Shown one piece after another: positions 8,697-17,669 of a stretch of 64,000 nucleotides of DNA. The notes under the pieces are model-generated. The model did no database searches. It was not told the DNA's origin and saw only the letters and a program-made list of their open reading frames with translations. How positions within the stretch are numbered: position 1 is the first letter of the stretch; each line of letters begins with the position of its first letter. The position numbers and the translations under genes were made by a program. The DNA is taken from assembly GCA_937868185.1 (NCBI GenBank), contig CALMMG010000051.1:1-64000 (forward strand), written 5' to 3'. The DNA comes from an uncultured Pseudomonadota bacterium. Its GTDB lineage: Bacteria; Desulfobacterota; Desulfobulbia; Desulfobulbales; Desulfurivibrionaceae.

Positions 8697-10553
8697 ATGC
8701 CCACCCACCCATATCGTTATTGCCTGTGCACTATCCTCCCAGCCCTGACCCTGCTGTTTCTCACCTCGGCCTGCGCCCCGCGGCTACGGACCTCGGCCTG
8801 GGTTGTCCGTTTCGATCTGGACAGCCCGGAAAAGGTTGCCTCGGTCTGCCAGGAGGCGAAGCAGGCTGGGCTTGACCAACTACTGATTCAGGTCCGGGGA
8901 AGGGCCGATGCCCTGTACCACAGCGACATCGCACCCCGGGCCGAGAATCTGGCTGCAACCCCGGTGGATTTCGACCCGCTGGGGCAGCTGCTCACGGAGT
9001 GCGCCCCCCTGCCCCTCCATGCCTGGCTCAATGTCTTTTATCTCTGGGGCGGCACCACCCCGCCGGAAAACCCCAACCACCCCGGACACCCGAACCAGCC
9101 CTGGATTCTCACCGACAACACCGGACGGCCGGTTTCCAGCTATTCCCCGCGAGAGAAACGGCTGGGCTGGATCGAAGGCAACTATGCCGACCCAGCCTCT
9201 GCGGAATACCGGACCCTTTTTGTCGCGGTGGTCCGCGAGCTATTGACCCGCTACCCGGTGGCCGGCATCCATCTTGACTTCATCCGCTACCCCGGCCCCG
9301 GCTACGGAAAGAGCGACGTCCTGACCGGAAAATTTGAGCAGATCTGGGGGATTGACCCCAGGCTTCTGCCTGAGCAGCTCAGTGCCGAGACAATAACCGC
9401 CTGGCTTGAAGGAACGCAACCGCCTGCAGACCGAGTGCTTACCACAGCCGCACTTTTCTGGAACGAATTCCGCGCAGGCCAGGTCACCCAGCTACTCCGG
9501 GAGGTCCGACAGGCCGTGGCCCAGCATGACGGCCCCCCAATAGCCCTCTCGGCCGCCGTCTTTCCCGAACCCTCTGCCGCCTACCTGGAAAACGGTCAAG
9601 AATGGCAAGCCTGGAGTGCGGAAGGGCTTGTTGATGCCCTTTACCCCATGGCCTATTTCGGGGATACCGAGCGGGTGAGCGCCCAGCTCCGGCAGATTGC
9701 CGCAAACACCCCCCGCGCCCCCAAGGTTGCCCTTTGGGCCGGGCTGAGCGCTTCCGGCAACGACCCGGAACAGCTGGGCAAAGAAGCACGGATCGCCGGA
9801 GAATACGGCTATGACGGAGTCTCCGTGTTCAGTCTGGGGCCCCTCCTGAAAGAAGCCACCGCCCCAGCCTCTGTCGAGGCGATACGCGCTCCCCGCCGAA
9901 CACCTGACCTCAAGGCCGGTCCAGCCTGGAGCGAACCGCCCACCACCGCCGCGCCCGCTCTCCAGCCCCCGAACTTGCAGACCCTGAAAGCCATAGTCAA
10001 CAAGGGGCTGGGCGGCACTCCCCCGGAAAAGGATCTAGAGGGTCGGCTGGCCTTACGATTGCAAGAGTACGACCAAGCCCGCCAACAGACCCTTCCCCTG
10101 ACGCTCAAGCAACTGGAACACAGCCCGGTCACCCTGCCGGAAAGCCTGGAGCTGGGCGGGATCTTCCGCTACGCCAGCCCCATGGACAGCCCAGCCCGCT
10201 GGCAGGAGCAGGAGGCCCTTTGCGAAAAAGCTCGGCAACGGTTGCTGACCGGGGAGAAATTGGCCACCGTGGCTCAAGAGCTGTCCCAGGACGGGACAAG
10301 AACCATGGGCGGCCTGCTTGCCCCCCGCTTTCTTGACCGGTTCAATCCCCAGGACCAGGAGCTTGCCCGACTGCTTCCGCAGGGAATCAGCCAGGTCATA
10401 CGGGTTGCCAATGGCTTCTGGTGCTACCGACTCGAAGGCAGGAGCCCCGGCAGGCAACTGGCTTTCGCCGAGGCCCCCTGGGAGGCAAAGCGCATCCTCT
10501 TCCGCCGGACGCTCCGCGAAATGATGGCTGACCGGGCAGGAAACGGGCAATAA
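8697..10553 (+). CDS. lipoprotein: GHL10-type glycosidase-like domain fused to parvulin-like domain
   Basis: This 618-residue protein has a signal peptide ending in LTSAC (Cys26), so it is likely a lipoprotein. Residues about 34-390 match the GHL10 glycosyl-hydrolase-like family: a TIM barrel opening with WVVRFDLDSPEKV, the strand GIHLDFIRYP with its acidic residue, and DALYPMAYFGD. Residues about 480-600 resemble a PpiC/parvulin rotamase domain (ARQRLLTGEKLATVAQELSQDG, then GGLLAPRFLDRF and LPQGISQVIRVANGFWCYRL). The substrate is unknown; related proteins are thought to act on cell-envelope glycans. I chose ATG 8697 over 8667 because GGAAGAAG sits just before it and the signal peptide then has normal length. 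Confidence 0.82.
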   Translation: MPTHPYRYCLCTILPALTLLFLTSACAPRLRTSAWVVRFDLDSPEKVASVCQEAKQAGLDQLLIQVRGRADALYHSDIAPRAENLAATPVDFDPLGQLLTECAPLPLHAWLNVFYLWGGTTPPENPNHPGHPNQPWILTDNTGRPVSSYSPREKRLGWIEGNYADPASAEYRTLFVAVVRELLTRYPVAGIHLDFIRYPGPGYGKSDVLTGKFEQIWGIDPRLLPEQLSAETITAWLEGTQPPADRVLTTAALFWNEFRAGQVTQLLREVRQAVAQHDGPPIALSAAVFPEPSAAYLENGQEWQAWSAEGLVDALYPMAYFGDTERVSAQLRQIAANTPRAPKVALWAGLSASGNDPEQLGKEARIAGEYGYDGVSVFSLGPLLKEATAPASVEAIRAPRRTPDLKAGPAWSEPPTTAAPALQPPNLQTLKAIVNKGLGGTPPEKDLEGRLALRLQEYDQARQQTLPLTLKQLEHSPVTLPESLELGGIFRYASPMDSPARWQEQEALCEKARQRLLTGEKLATVAQELSQDGTRTMGGLLAPRFLDRFNPQDQELARLLPQGISQVIRVANGFWCYRLEGRSPGRQLAFAEAPWEAKRILFRRTLREMMADRAGNGQ

Positions 10554-10556
10554 ATC

Positions 10557-10817
10557 TCAGCTATGGATGAACACATACTCCCCGCCGTTAAAGACAATCT
10601 TCAGCCGCCCGCCGTGGTTCTCGCCGTATACCTCCCAACCCGGCCTGCCCTTGATCTCGCATTGCACACTCCTGGGCGAATGGGCTTCCTGCCGCGTATC
10701 AGACCAGGCGAGACAATCCGTCTCCCCATTCTCTTGCTGGGCCATGATCCTGGCCATACTCCGGGCCAAATCAAAATCAAGGTCTGCCCCGGTGATTGCA
10801 ATCAAAATGTCTTTCAT
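10557..10817 (-). CDS. small conserved protein of unknown function
   Basis: This 86-residue protein opens with KDILIAITGADLDFDLARSMARIMAQQ, a Rossmann-like start, and ends with PGWEVYGENHGGRLKIVFNGGEYVFI, a beta-rich end. I do not recognise a named family. A start at 10817 is preferred to the longer frame start at 10871 because GGAGGG lies 7 bases upstream of it. It is convergent with the GHL10 gene (3 bases between stops) and divergent from the histidine kinase gene at 10910. Confidence 0.65.
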   Translation of the reverse strand: MKDILIAITGADLDFDLARSMARIMAQQENGETDCLAWSDTRQEAHSPRSVQCEIKGRPGWEVYGENHGGRLKIVFNGGEYVFIHS

Positions 10818-10909
10818 GCTACTATCCCTCCGTTGAAGAATGATTCCTTTGCCGCAAGAAAAACAGAGCACCGCCCTTTACGCAACAAGAACCAGAGCCA
10901 AGGCATCCC

Positions 10910-13255
10910 ATGAGACTGCGGACCATCATCTTCATCATCCTTCTTGCCCTTGGCATCCTGCCCATTCTCACCCTGGTCGGGGTCAATCTCCGCTCGCATA
11001 TCAACCAACATGAGGCGGTGGAAAAAAAACGGACCGCCGCCGGAGCCGAGAGCAGCTTTGTTGCCCTCAATGCCAGGGTGAAATGCATCCGAAAAAGCCT
11101 CCTCCAGGCGGCAACCACCCCCATGACCGCAGGGCTTACCCCGTCGTCCCTGGACCGAGCCGGACGCCAACGACTGACGGCCCTGCTCATCGGCCAGATG
11201 AATCCGGAAAAAGTGATCCTTGAGGTCCGCCTGCTTGATACCACCGGCAACCAGTTGATCCACCTGCGCCGTAACACGGACTCCCTGCTACTGGAAGTTG
11301 CCCCTGACGAACCTGCCGATCCTGCAAGCCAATTTCCTCTACTTCAGAAAGGCTTGGCGCTCCACGACTCCGAGGTAGAAACACTCCTGACTCCGTATCC
11401 GGCCGATCCCGCACGCAACCGATTGAGTCTGACCACGCCGGTTTTTGGGCCGGATGGCACGGTGGCAGGCGTGGTCATCATGGAGATCGCTCCCGACCTG
11501 TTCCTCGATGACCACGACTATGCCTGTTGGGCAACACCTGAGGGCACCATTGTTCACGCCCCGGCCACCTTTCCCGGGTTGAACCCAGCACATCCCATCC
11601 CCACCACCGGCGCCAACCTCTTCGCCCTTTTCCCCGGTCTTTCTGCCCGCATGAAGGACAACCACTCCTTCGCCTGGGAAGATGCCTCAGGCCAAAGCCT
11701 TATCTGGCTGCCGCTTATCTTCAACGAACAGCTCCCCCCCACCCTGTGGCTCGGCTCACCCGTGGATCGCAGCGCGGCAAGGGAATGGAAACTTTCCCTG
11801 ATCTACAACATTATCTGGATCGTAATCTGCATCGCCATCGTCGTTTCGCTCATCGCCAACGCCATCGCCAAAAAAATAGATCGGATCAAGGATACGATCC
11901 TCACCGGCCTGGACTCCATTTTAAACAAAGGGCAGGAAAACGTGAAATTCAGCTGGAGCGGCCCCCGGGAGATGGTCCAGCTGGCCGAAGAACTCACCGC
12001 CCTGGCCCACCATTATGCGATAACCAGAACAAAGCAACAAGTGGCGGAAGCCGACCTGCGGCAAAGTGAAGACAAGTTCAGAAACCTCACCGCCTCAGCC
12101 CAGGACGCCATCGCCATGATGGACCACCACGGCAACATCTCCTACTGGAACGCGGCCGCCGCCGAGATTTTTGGCTTTAGCGCCGCCGAGGCCCTGGGCA
12201 AGCCGATCCACACCCTGATCTCCCCGCGTCTTTCCGAGTCCAGCCAACGGGGGGCGATGGAAGAAAAACCGGTCAGTGACGGACCGATCCGCGAAACCAT
12301 CGAGCTCATCACCAGCCGCAAGGATGGCACAGAATTCCCCATCGAGCTCTCGCTTTCCGAGGCCCGGATCAAGGACCAGTGGAATTCCATCTGGATCATC
12401 CGGGACATCACCGAACGCAAGCGGGCCGAGGACGAGACTCGCCTCCAACAGCAGCAGCTGGTCCAGGCGGACAAGATGATTTCCTTAGGCGTACTCATCT
12501 CCGGGGTGGCCCACGAGATCAACAACCCCAACAGCATCGCCATGCTAAATACCTCCCTGCTCCTCAAGGCCTGGGAAAGCGCCAAGCCAATTCTCGACGA
12601 ATACTATCACGAACATGGCGATTTTCTCGTTGCCGGGCTGCAATACAGCGAGATGTGCGAACAGATCCCCCGCCTTTTTCTGGAGCTGGAAGAAAGCGCC
12701 CGACGTATCAAAAATATTGTCCACGACCTCAAGGATTATGCCCGCCAGGACACCACCCGCCACATGGAGCCGGTAAAGATCAACGAGATCGCCGAGGCCG
12801 CGGTGCGCCTCAACCACAACAAGATCAAGAACGCCACCCGCAACTTCAGCACCGATCTGGCCTCGGACCTGCCGCCCATCCGGGGCAACCGCCAGCGGCT
12901 GGAGCAGGTGCTGATCAACCTGATCCAGAACAGCTGCGAGGCCCTAGCCAGCCAGGATGGCGCCATATCCATCACCTCACGCTTTGATCCGGAAAACGAC
13001 GCGGTGGAGGTGAACGTCCACGACCAGGGCACGGGCATTGCCCAGGAAATCATCAACCAGATCACCGACCCGTTCTTCACCACCAAACGATCATACGGCG
13101 GCACAGGCCTCGGCCTCTCGGTTTCCGCCGGGATTATCAAGGAACACCAGGGCAGGCTGCGCTTCAGTTCAAGCCCGGAGGCAGGAACCACCGCGACCAT
13201 CTCCTTTCCGGCCTGGCGGGAAGAGACGGATGACAAAACGATGCAAGCCGGGTAG
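10910..13255 (+). CDS. membrane sensor histidine kinase (extracytoplasmic sensor, PAS, kinase)
   Basis: This 781-residue kinase has a transmembrane helix at residues 5-25 and another at about 293-320 (IYNIIWIVICIAIVVSLIAN), bracketing a periplasmic region of about 265 residues that looks like a Cache-type sensor. A PAS domain follows at about 385-510. The phospho-acceptor is in ISGVAHEINNPNS (His535), and the ATP-binding domain shows RLEQVLINLIQNS, HDQGTGI and GGTGLGLSV. The following gene is a sigma-54 response regulator 46 bases downstream, almost certainly its partner. The ligand is unknown; because the next unit downstream is an exported rhodanese, a sulfur compound is a reasonable guess. 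Confidence 0.93.
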   Translation: MRLRTIIFIILLALGILPILTLVGVNLRSHINQHEAVEKKRTAAGAESSFVALNARVKCIRKSLLQAATTPMTAGLTPSSLDRAGRQRLTALLIGQMNPEKVILEVRLLDTTGNQLIHLRRNTDSLLLEVAPDEPADPASQFPLLQKGLALHDSEVETLLTPYPADPARNRLSLTTPVFGPDGTVAGVVIMEIAPDLFLDDHDYACWATPEGTIVHAPATFPGLNPAHPIPTTGANLFALFPGLSARMKDNHSFAWEDASGQSLIWLPLIFNEQLPPTLWLGSPVDRSAAREWKLSLIYNIIWIVICIAIVVSLIANAIAKKIDRIKDTILTGLDSILNKGQENVKFSWSGPREMVQLAEELTALAHHYAITRTKQQVAEADLRQSEDKFRNLTASAQDAIAMMDHHGNISYWNAAAAEIFGFSAAEALGKPIHTLISPRLSESSQRGAMEEKPVSDGPIRETIELITSRKDGTEFPIELSLSEARIKDQWNSIWIIRDITERKRAEDETRLQQQQLVQADKMISLGVLISGVAHEINNPNSIAMLNTSLLLKAWESAKPILDEYYHEHGDFLVAGLQYSEMCEQIPRLFLELEESARRIKNIVHDLKDYARQDTTRHMEPVKINEIAEAAVRLNHNKIKNATRNFSTDLASDLPPIRGNRQRLEQVLINLIQNSCEALASQDGAISITSRFDPENDAVEVNVHDQGTGIAQEIINQITDPFFTTKRSYGGTGLGLSVSAGIIKEHQGRLRFSSSPEAGTTATISFPAWREETDDKTMQAG

Positions 13256-13300
13256 GCTACGCACCAAAAGCAACCCGAAATTTCAAGAGGATACCCCCCA

Positions 13301-14722
13301 ATGGACAAGCAGCTTTCCCCGTTTCGCCCCATCCTGCTGGTTGATGATGAAGAGGCCTGGCTGCACAGTTTCAGCCTGACCCTGCGTTCCGTGGGACTCA
13401 GCAATATCCGTTGCTGCGCCGACAGCCGCAAGGTCATGAAGATCCTGGCCAGTGAAGAGGTGGGGGTGATCGTTCTTGATCTCACCATGCCCCACCTCTC
13501 CGGGGAAGAACTGCTGCCGGAGATCGTGCGCGAACACCCGCAGATCCCGGTAATCATCATTACCGGCCTCGATCTGGTGGACACTGCGGTAAGGTGCATG
13601 AAACTCGGGGCCTTTGACTACTACACCAAGGTCAGCGAGGAGACCCGCCTCATTGCTGGGGTGCAGCGGGCCGTGGACTTCAGCCGTCTGCTTCAGGAAA
13701 ACGACCTGCTCAAGGAACATTTTCTCAAGGACAAACTGGATCACCCCGAGGTTTTCAGCCGGATCACCACCCACAACAAGGGGATGCGCTCCATCTTCCA
13801 ATACATGGAATCCATTGCCGACACCAGCGAGCCGGTGCTGATCTCCGGAGAAACCGGGGTGGGCAAGGAGCTCATTGCCCAGGCCTTGCATGTGTTAAGC
13901 AAGCGCCAGGGGGAGTTTGTCCCGGTTAATGTGGCAGGCCTTGATGACACTATGTTTGCCGATACCCTGTTCGGCCACAAGAAAGGAGCCTTCACCGGGG
14001 CAGATCACACCAGGGGCGGCCTTATTGAGCAGGCGGCAGGGGGCACCCTGTTTCTCGATGAAATCGGCGATCTCTCCCAGCTCTCCCAGACCAAGCTGCT
14101 CCGCCTCCTCCAGGAACGGGAGTATCTGCCCCTGGGCTCGGATATCCCCAAACGCACCGATTGCCGGATGATCTTCGCCACCCACCAGAACCTCCAGGAG
14201 ATGCAGGAAAACGGCGGATTCCGCAAGGATCTCTACTACCGACTCCATGCCCACCGCATCCATATCCCTCCCCTGCGAGAGAGGCTCGATGACCTGCCCC
14301 TGCTGGTCGATTCCTTCTTCGAAGAGGGCGCAGCCAGGCTCAACAAGAAAAAGCCGACCTTTCCCAAGGAGCTGATCTCCTTGCTGGGAACCTACGATTT
14401 CCCCGGGAATGTCCGGGAGCTCAAGAACATGATCTTTGATGCGCTCAGCACCCACAAAAACCGCACTCTGTCCATGGATTCTTTCAAGGACTATCTCCGG
14501 CTCAGACGCCCCAATTTTGAAGATGAAGCCAAGAAACATCCTGAGACCCAAACCCCATTTGCCGACCTTGCGCAACTCCCATCCATCAAGGAAGCGAGCT
14601 ATCTCCTGGTCTTGGAGGCCCTGAACCGGGCCAAGGGCAATCAAGCCATTGCGGCCGAAATGCTCGGTATCACCCGGCAAGCTCTCAACTGGCGGCTCAA
14701 ACAAGCGGACCGGAACGAGTAA
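13301..14722 (+). CDS. sigma-54-dependent response regulator (NtrC family)
   Basis: This 473-residue regulator has three domains. A receiver (residues 8-125) has LLVDDEE at the acidic pocket and phospho-acceptor Asp60 in VLDLTMPHLSG. An AAA+ domain (about 150-385) has Walker A GETGVGKE, the intact sigma-54 contact loop GAFTGA and Walker B GTLFLDEIGD. A Fis-type helix-turn-helix is at the end (NQAIAAEMLGITRQALNWRLK). It is the cognate partner of the kinase gene just upstream. A consensus sigma-54 promoter lies 150 bases after its stop, in front of the receiver/rhodanese genes, which makes those genes its likely targets. Confidence 0.95.
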   Translation: MDKQLSPFRPILLVDDEEAWLHSFSLTLRSVGLSNIRCCADSRKVMKILASEEVGVIVLDLTMPHLSGEELLPEIVREHPQIPVIIITGLDLVDTAVRCMKLGAFDYYTKVSEETRLIAGVQRAVDFSRLLQENDLLKEHFLKDKLDHPEVFSRITTHNKGMRSIFQYMESIADTSEPVLISGETGVGKELIAQALHVLSKRQGEFVPVNVAGLDDTMFADTLFGHKKGAFTGADHTRGGLIEQAAGGTLFLDEIGDLSQLSQTKLLRLLQEREYLPLGSDIPKRTDCRMIFATHQNLQEMQENGGFRKDLYYRLHAHRIHIPPLRERLDDLPLLVDSFFEEGAARLNKKKPTFPKELISLLGTYDFPGNVRELKNMIFDALSTHKNRTLSMDSFKDYLRLRRPNFEDEAKKHPETQTPFADLAQLPSIKEASYLLVLEALNRAKGNQAIAAEMLGITRQALNWRLKQADRNE

Positions 14723-14949
14723 GGACTGCAGACTAACCAAAAACTGCTCCACCGTTACTCCACATCCAGCCCCCCTAACGCAAACCTCTTTGCACCCATT
14801 GCCGCAACACCCCCTGCCAGGAAAAGAAATATCCCCCATTATTTCAAGACCGTACAACCACACTCGCCCTCCTGGCACCCATCTTGCTATATTCTTAGGC
14901 ACCATCGATAGTGCTATTTTTTGCAAAATAATTTTACACAACAGAGCGC
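14723..14949 (+). other. intergenic regulatory region between the sigma-54 regulator and the receiver gene
   Basis: This stretch of 227 bases has no gene. It holds the sigma-54 promoter at 14873 and an AT-rich initial transcribed region, with room upstream of the promoter (14723-14860) for activator binding sites. I could not identify a convincing inverted repeat for those sites by eye. Confidence 0.6.
14873..14888 (+). promoter_or_regulatory. sigma-54 (RpoN) promoter
   Basis: TGGCACC, four bases, TTGCT differs from the sigma-54 consensus (TGGCACG-N4-TTGCW) at one position and keeps the required GG-N10-GC spacing. Transcription should start near 14899, about 50 bases before the receiver gene, and continue into the selenocysteine rhodanese gene. 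Confidence 0.82.
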
Positions 14950-15405
14950 ATGGCCAGACAACACATCCTCCTTGCCGAGGGCAGACCCAACCTGCAACAC
15001 AGCCTTGGCCTGATGCTCAAACAAGCGGACTACCGGGTAAGCGTTGCCAACACCACAGAAGAAGCCATGACCATGGCCAAGGCTGTGCACAACAACCCGG
15101 AGACCATTGATCTTTTAATCGCCGATCTGGATTCCGCCTCGATTGAAACGTGCCGTGCCTTCATGCACACCCTGTCCGCCAGCACCCTCGCCATTCCCTA
15201 CCTCGTCCTGGCGGAAGAAATCTGCGATCATACAGCCGAGGCCTTAAAAAGGCACGGCTGCATGGCATGCATTACCAAACCATTTGAACCAGAAATCTTA
15301 CTCCAGAGCATTGAAGATGCTCTGAATCAGCTATCACTTAAAAATGAACACCACACAGGGAGGGCCGCAGCGAAAGACAGCACCGACAGCGCCGTAAACG
15401 GATAA
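14950..15405 (+). CDS. single-domain receiver (CheY-like) protein
   Basis: This 151-residue protein is a stand-alone receiver domain with a 25-residue polar tail. Asp59 in LLIADLD fits the phospho-acceptor position and Lys110 in CITKPF the conserved lysine. The usual pair of acidic residues at the first strand is reduced to Glu10 in ILLAEGRP, so metal binding and phosphorylation could be weakened. It starts about 60 bases after a sigma-54 promoter and ends 26 bases before the rhodanese start. Shared transcription with that gene is likely. Whether the upstream kinase phosphorylates it is not known. Confidence 0.82.
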   Translation: MARQHILLAEGRPNLQHSLGLMLKQADYRVSVANTTEEAMTMAKAVHNNPETIDLLIADLDSASIETCRAFMHTLSASTLAIPYLVLAEEICDHTAEALKRHGCMACITKPFEPEILLQSIEDALNQLSLKNEHHTGRAAAKDSTDSAVNG

Positions 15406-15431
15406 TTATTACTTTTTCAAGGAGATCGATC

Positions 15432-16748
15432 ATGCACAACAAGCAGTTACGCAAATGGATTCCTTTTTTACTCCTTACCGGGCTTCTGGTAAGCGGCCCG
15501 CCCCTTTCCGGCTCTCGGGCCTTTGCTGCCGATCCTGCCCCGCAGGCCAGCCAGAGCGCTAATACCCTGACTGGCAAGGTCACCGGTAAATCCAATAAAG
15601 CTAAAACCATCTCCATCGAGGTTAAGGGCAAGAACGAATTCCTCAAGTTCGATGATAAAACAACCGGACTTGAGCATGCCGACGAAGGCGAGGCCGCAGT
15701 CATTCAATTTGAAATGCGGGGCGATGACAGATTCGCCACCACCATCAAGCCTAAGCTTGCCAGCCTGCCCGAAGGCGTGAAGGAAATGAAGTCCGAGGAA
15801 CTGGCCAAATTTGTCGCCTTGGGTCCGGATGAGGGCAAATACGTGCTGATCGACTCCAGACCTGCAGCGGCCTACCACGAAGGACACATTCCCACTGCCA
15901 TCTCCATTCCCGACAGCGTGATGAAAGAATCCGGCGCAGCCTACCTGCCCGGGGACGCCAAGCTCAAAGACCTACAGCTCATTTTTTACTGTGGAGGGTA
16001 CACGTGAGGCATGAGTCCTAATTCCGCCGGTCTGGCGAAAAAAATGGGCTACACCAACGTACATGTTATGCTCGAAGGGGTTCCCGGTTGGAAGAAAGCC
16101 GGAAAGAGTGTCGTCGCCTCTGAAAAATTTGTCCAAACAGGCAACATCGTTTTAGTTGATCTACGTTCCAAGGAAGAATACGAAGCTGGCCATATCCCGA
16201 GGGCGCATAATATCCCCATGGCCTCTCTGGCGGACAAGGAGGATTCCCTCCCACTCAAGGCCCCCATCGTGGTTTACGCCAACTCCTTTGTCGAGGCGCA
16301 GAAAGGCTACAATCTCATCAAGAAATGGGGCGCAAAAACTGGCTCCATCTGGCCGGGTGGGGTAAAATCATGGTCTGCCACTGGCAAGAAACTGGCCACC
16401 GGCCCAACGCCTGCCGCCATCACTTGGGTGCGGCAGCTGGGCAAGGGCGAGGTCGGGGTGGCTGAATTCCAGAAGGCCATGGACGGCAACACCAACCAGG
16501 TCATCCTCGATGTCCGCACCAAGGATGAGGTGCAGACCGGTGCTTTCAAAAATTCCATTTCCATTCCCTTGGACCAGATCGAAAAACGCATCGCCGAATT
16601 GCCCAAGGACAAAGAGATGCTGATCCATTGTTCCACCGGTGCCCGGGCGGAAATGGCTAAAGCCGCCTTGGACAAGGCCGGACTCAAGAGCCGATTTCTG
16701 CGTGCCGATGTGGAATGCGAACAGGGCAAATGCGCGATCAAAGACTAA
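15432..16748 (+). CDS. exported three-domain rhodanese, selenoprotein (in-frame TGA as Sec192)
   Basis: Read through TGA at 16005-16007 this is one 438-residue protein; without readthrough it splits into halves of 191 and 245 residues that lie in the same frame and form one rhodanese domain together. A signal peptide ends near residue 32 (SRAFA-AD). Domain 1 (about 110-225) has the strand VLIDSRPAAAYHEGHIP, catalytic-loop Cys187 in FYCGGYT, and Sec192 at the sixth loop position. Domain 2 (about 237-323) lacks a loop Cys. Domain 3 (about 354-428) has Cys400 in HCSTGARA. Rhodaneses move sulfane sulfur between thiols, here in the periplasm. From memory, homologues carry Cys at the TGA position. 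A SECIS-like hairpin follows. GGAGATCGATC precedes the ATG. Confidence 0.88.
16005..16040 (+). promoter_or_regulatory. selenocysteine TGA codon and bacterial SECIS-like hairpin
   Basis: After TGA (16005-16007) a stem forms between 16022-16028 and 16034-16039 (four G-C pairs, one C-A mismatch, then two A-T pairs), closing an apical loop GGTCT at 16029-16033. The loop lies 21 bases after the TGA. Bacterial SECIS elements sit right after the codon and need G at the start of the apical loop for SelB; from memory the E. coli fdhF loop also contains GGUCU. This makes recoding more likely than a nonsense mutation. Confidence 0.8.
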
Positions 16749-16766
16749 CCCCATAGCCCCCCAAGA

Positions 16767-16790
16767 AACAACTGCTTTGTAGCGGTTGTT
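16767..16790 (+). terminator. first hairpin after the selenorhodanese gene
   Basis: A 9-base stem (AACAACTGC with GCGGTTGTT, one G-T pair) and a 6-base loop, followed only by TTA. It is weak alone and lies 11 bases before a much stronger terminator. Confidence 0.5.
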
Positions 16791-16800
16791 TTACTGTGCA

Positions 16801-16838
16801 AGGCCCTGCCGGAACCATCCCCGGCAGGGCCTTTTTTG
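16801..16838 (+). terminator. rho-independent terminator of the receiver/rhodanese operon
   Basis: A perfect 12-base stem (AGGCCCTGCCGG with its complement), an 8-base loop and a run of T. It ends the unit that starts at the sigma-54 promoter at 14873. Confidence 0.9.
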
Positions 16839-16904
16839 CACCCCGATATTTGGGGCAGGACTGACTCTGTTGCAGGAAATATTCCCCTGAGACGGCCGGG
16901 GTTC

Positions 16905-17669
16905 CTATTTTACAAAATAAACACACGCAACAATAGTGCCGATCCCTACGACGACTCGCCGCAGCATCAGGGGACTCACCTGCCCAGCCAGTCTGCCGCC
17001 CAACACACCACCGGCAAGGGCACCCACCGCCATGACCAGGACGGCCGGCCACACCACCTCTCCTGAAAACAAAAAGAAAACAGCGGCAGAGATATTGACG
17101 CTGAAGGCAATGAACTGCTTCAAACCATTGAGCCGGGTCAGCGAATCGTCCACCGCAATCCCCAAAACCGCCAAAACGATCACGCTCAACCCGGCGCCGA
17201 AATATCCACCGTACACTGCGGCAGAGGTCACCGGCATCAAGGCCCATCTCTCATGCGCATGGCTTCCGCTGCTCTGCCCGGTGCGGCGAACAAGCCAGGC
17301 ACGAATTTTCTCCTGTGCCGCCAGCAAGACCACAGCAAACAGGATCAGGTACGGCACCAACAGACGAAAGACATGATTCCCCGTATGCAGAAGCAGAAAA
17401 CCGCCGAAGATCCCACCCAGAACACTTGCAGGGAGAAGCAGCCAAAGCCTGGCCGCTTGGCCGCGCAGATCTTTTTTCTGGGCGAAAGTCGCCCCCAGAT
17501 ACCCTGGACAGAGCGCCACAGTATTGGTCACGTTTGCCGCTATGGGTGGGATACCCACGGCGATAAGCATCGGAAAAGTGATGAGCGTACCGCCCCCGGC
17601 AAGGGCATTCACGCCCCCGCCGACAACGGCAGCCAAACCGACAATAATCAGGTCAAATCCACCTATCAT
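16905..17669 (-). CDS. TauE/SafE (TSUP) family membrane transporter
   Basis: This 254-residue protein has about seven to eight hydrophobic helices and the family landmarks: [20 protein letters not shown] near the start and a second [17 protein letters not shown] repeat in the middle. TSUP proteins are thought to export anions such as sulfite or sulfoacetate, or other organosulfur compounds; the substrate here cannot be read from sequence. Its ATG overlaps the TGA of the GntR-type regulator by four bases (17666-17669). The two are co-transcribed and the regulator probably controls the exporter. Confidence 0.9.
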   Translation of the reverse strand: MIGGFDLIIVGLAAVVGGGVNALAGGGTLITFPMLIAVGIPPIAANVTNTVALCPGYLGATFAQKKDLRGQAARLWLLLPASVLGGIFGGFLLLHTGNHVFRLLVPYLILFAVVLLAAQEKIRAWLVRRTGQSSGSHAHERWALMPVTSAAVYGGYFGAGLSVIVLAVLGIAVDDSLTRLNGLKQFIAFSVNISAAVFFLFSGEVVWPAVLVMAVGALAGGVLGGRLAGQVSPLMLRRVVVGIGTIVACVYFVK

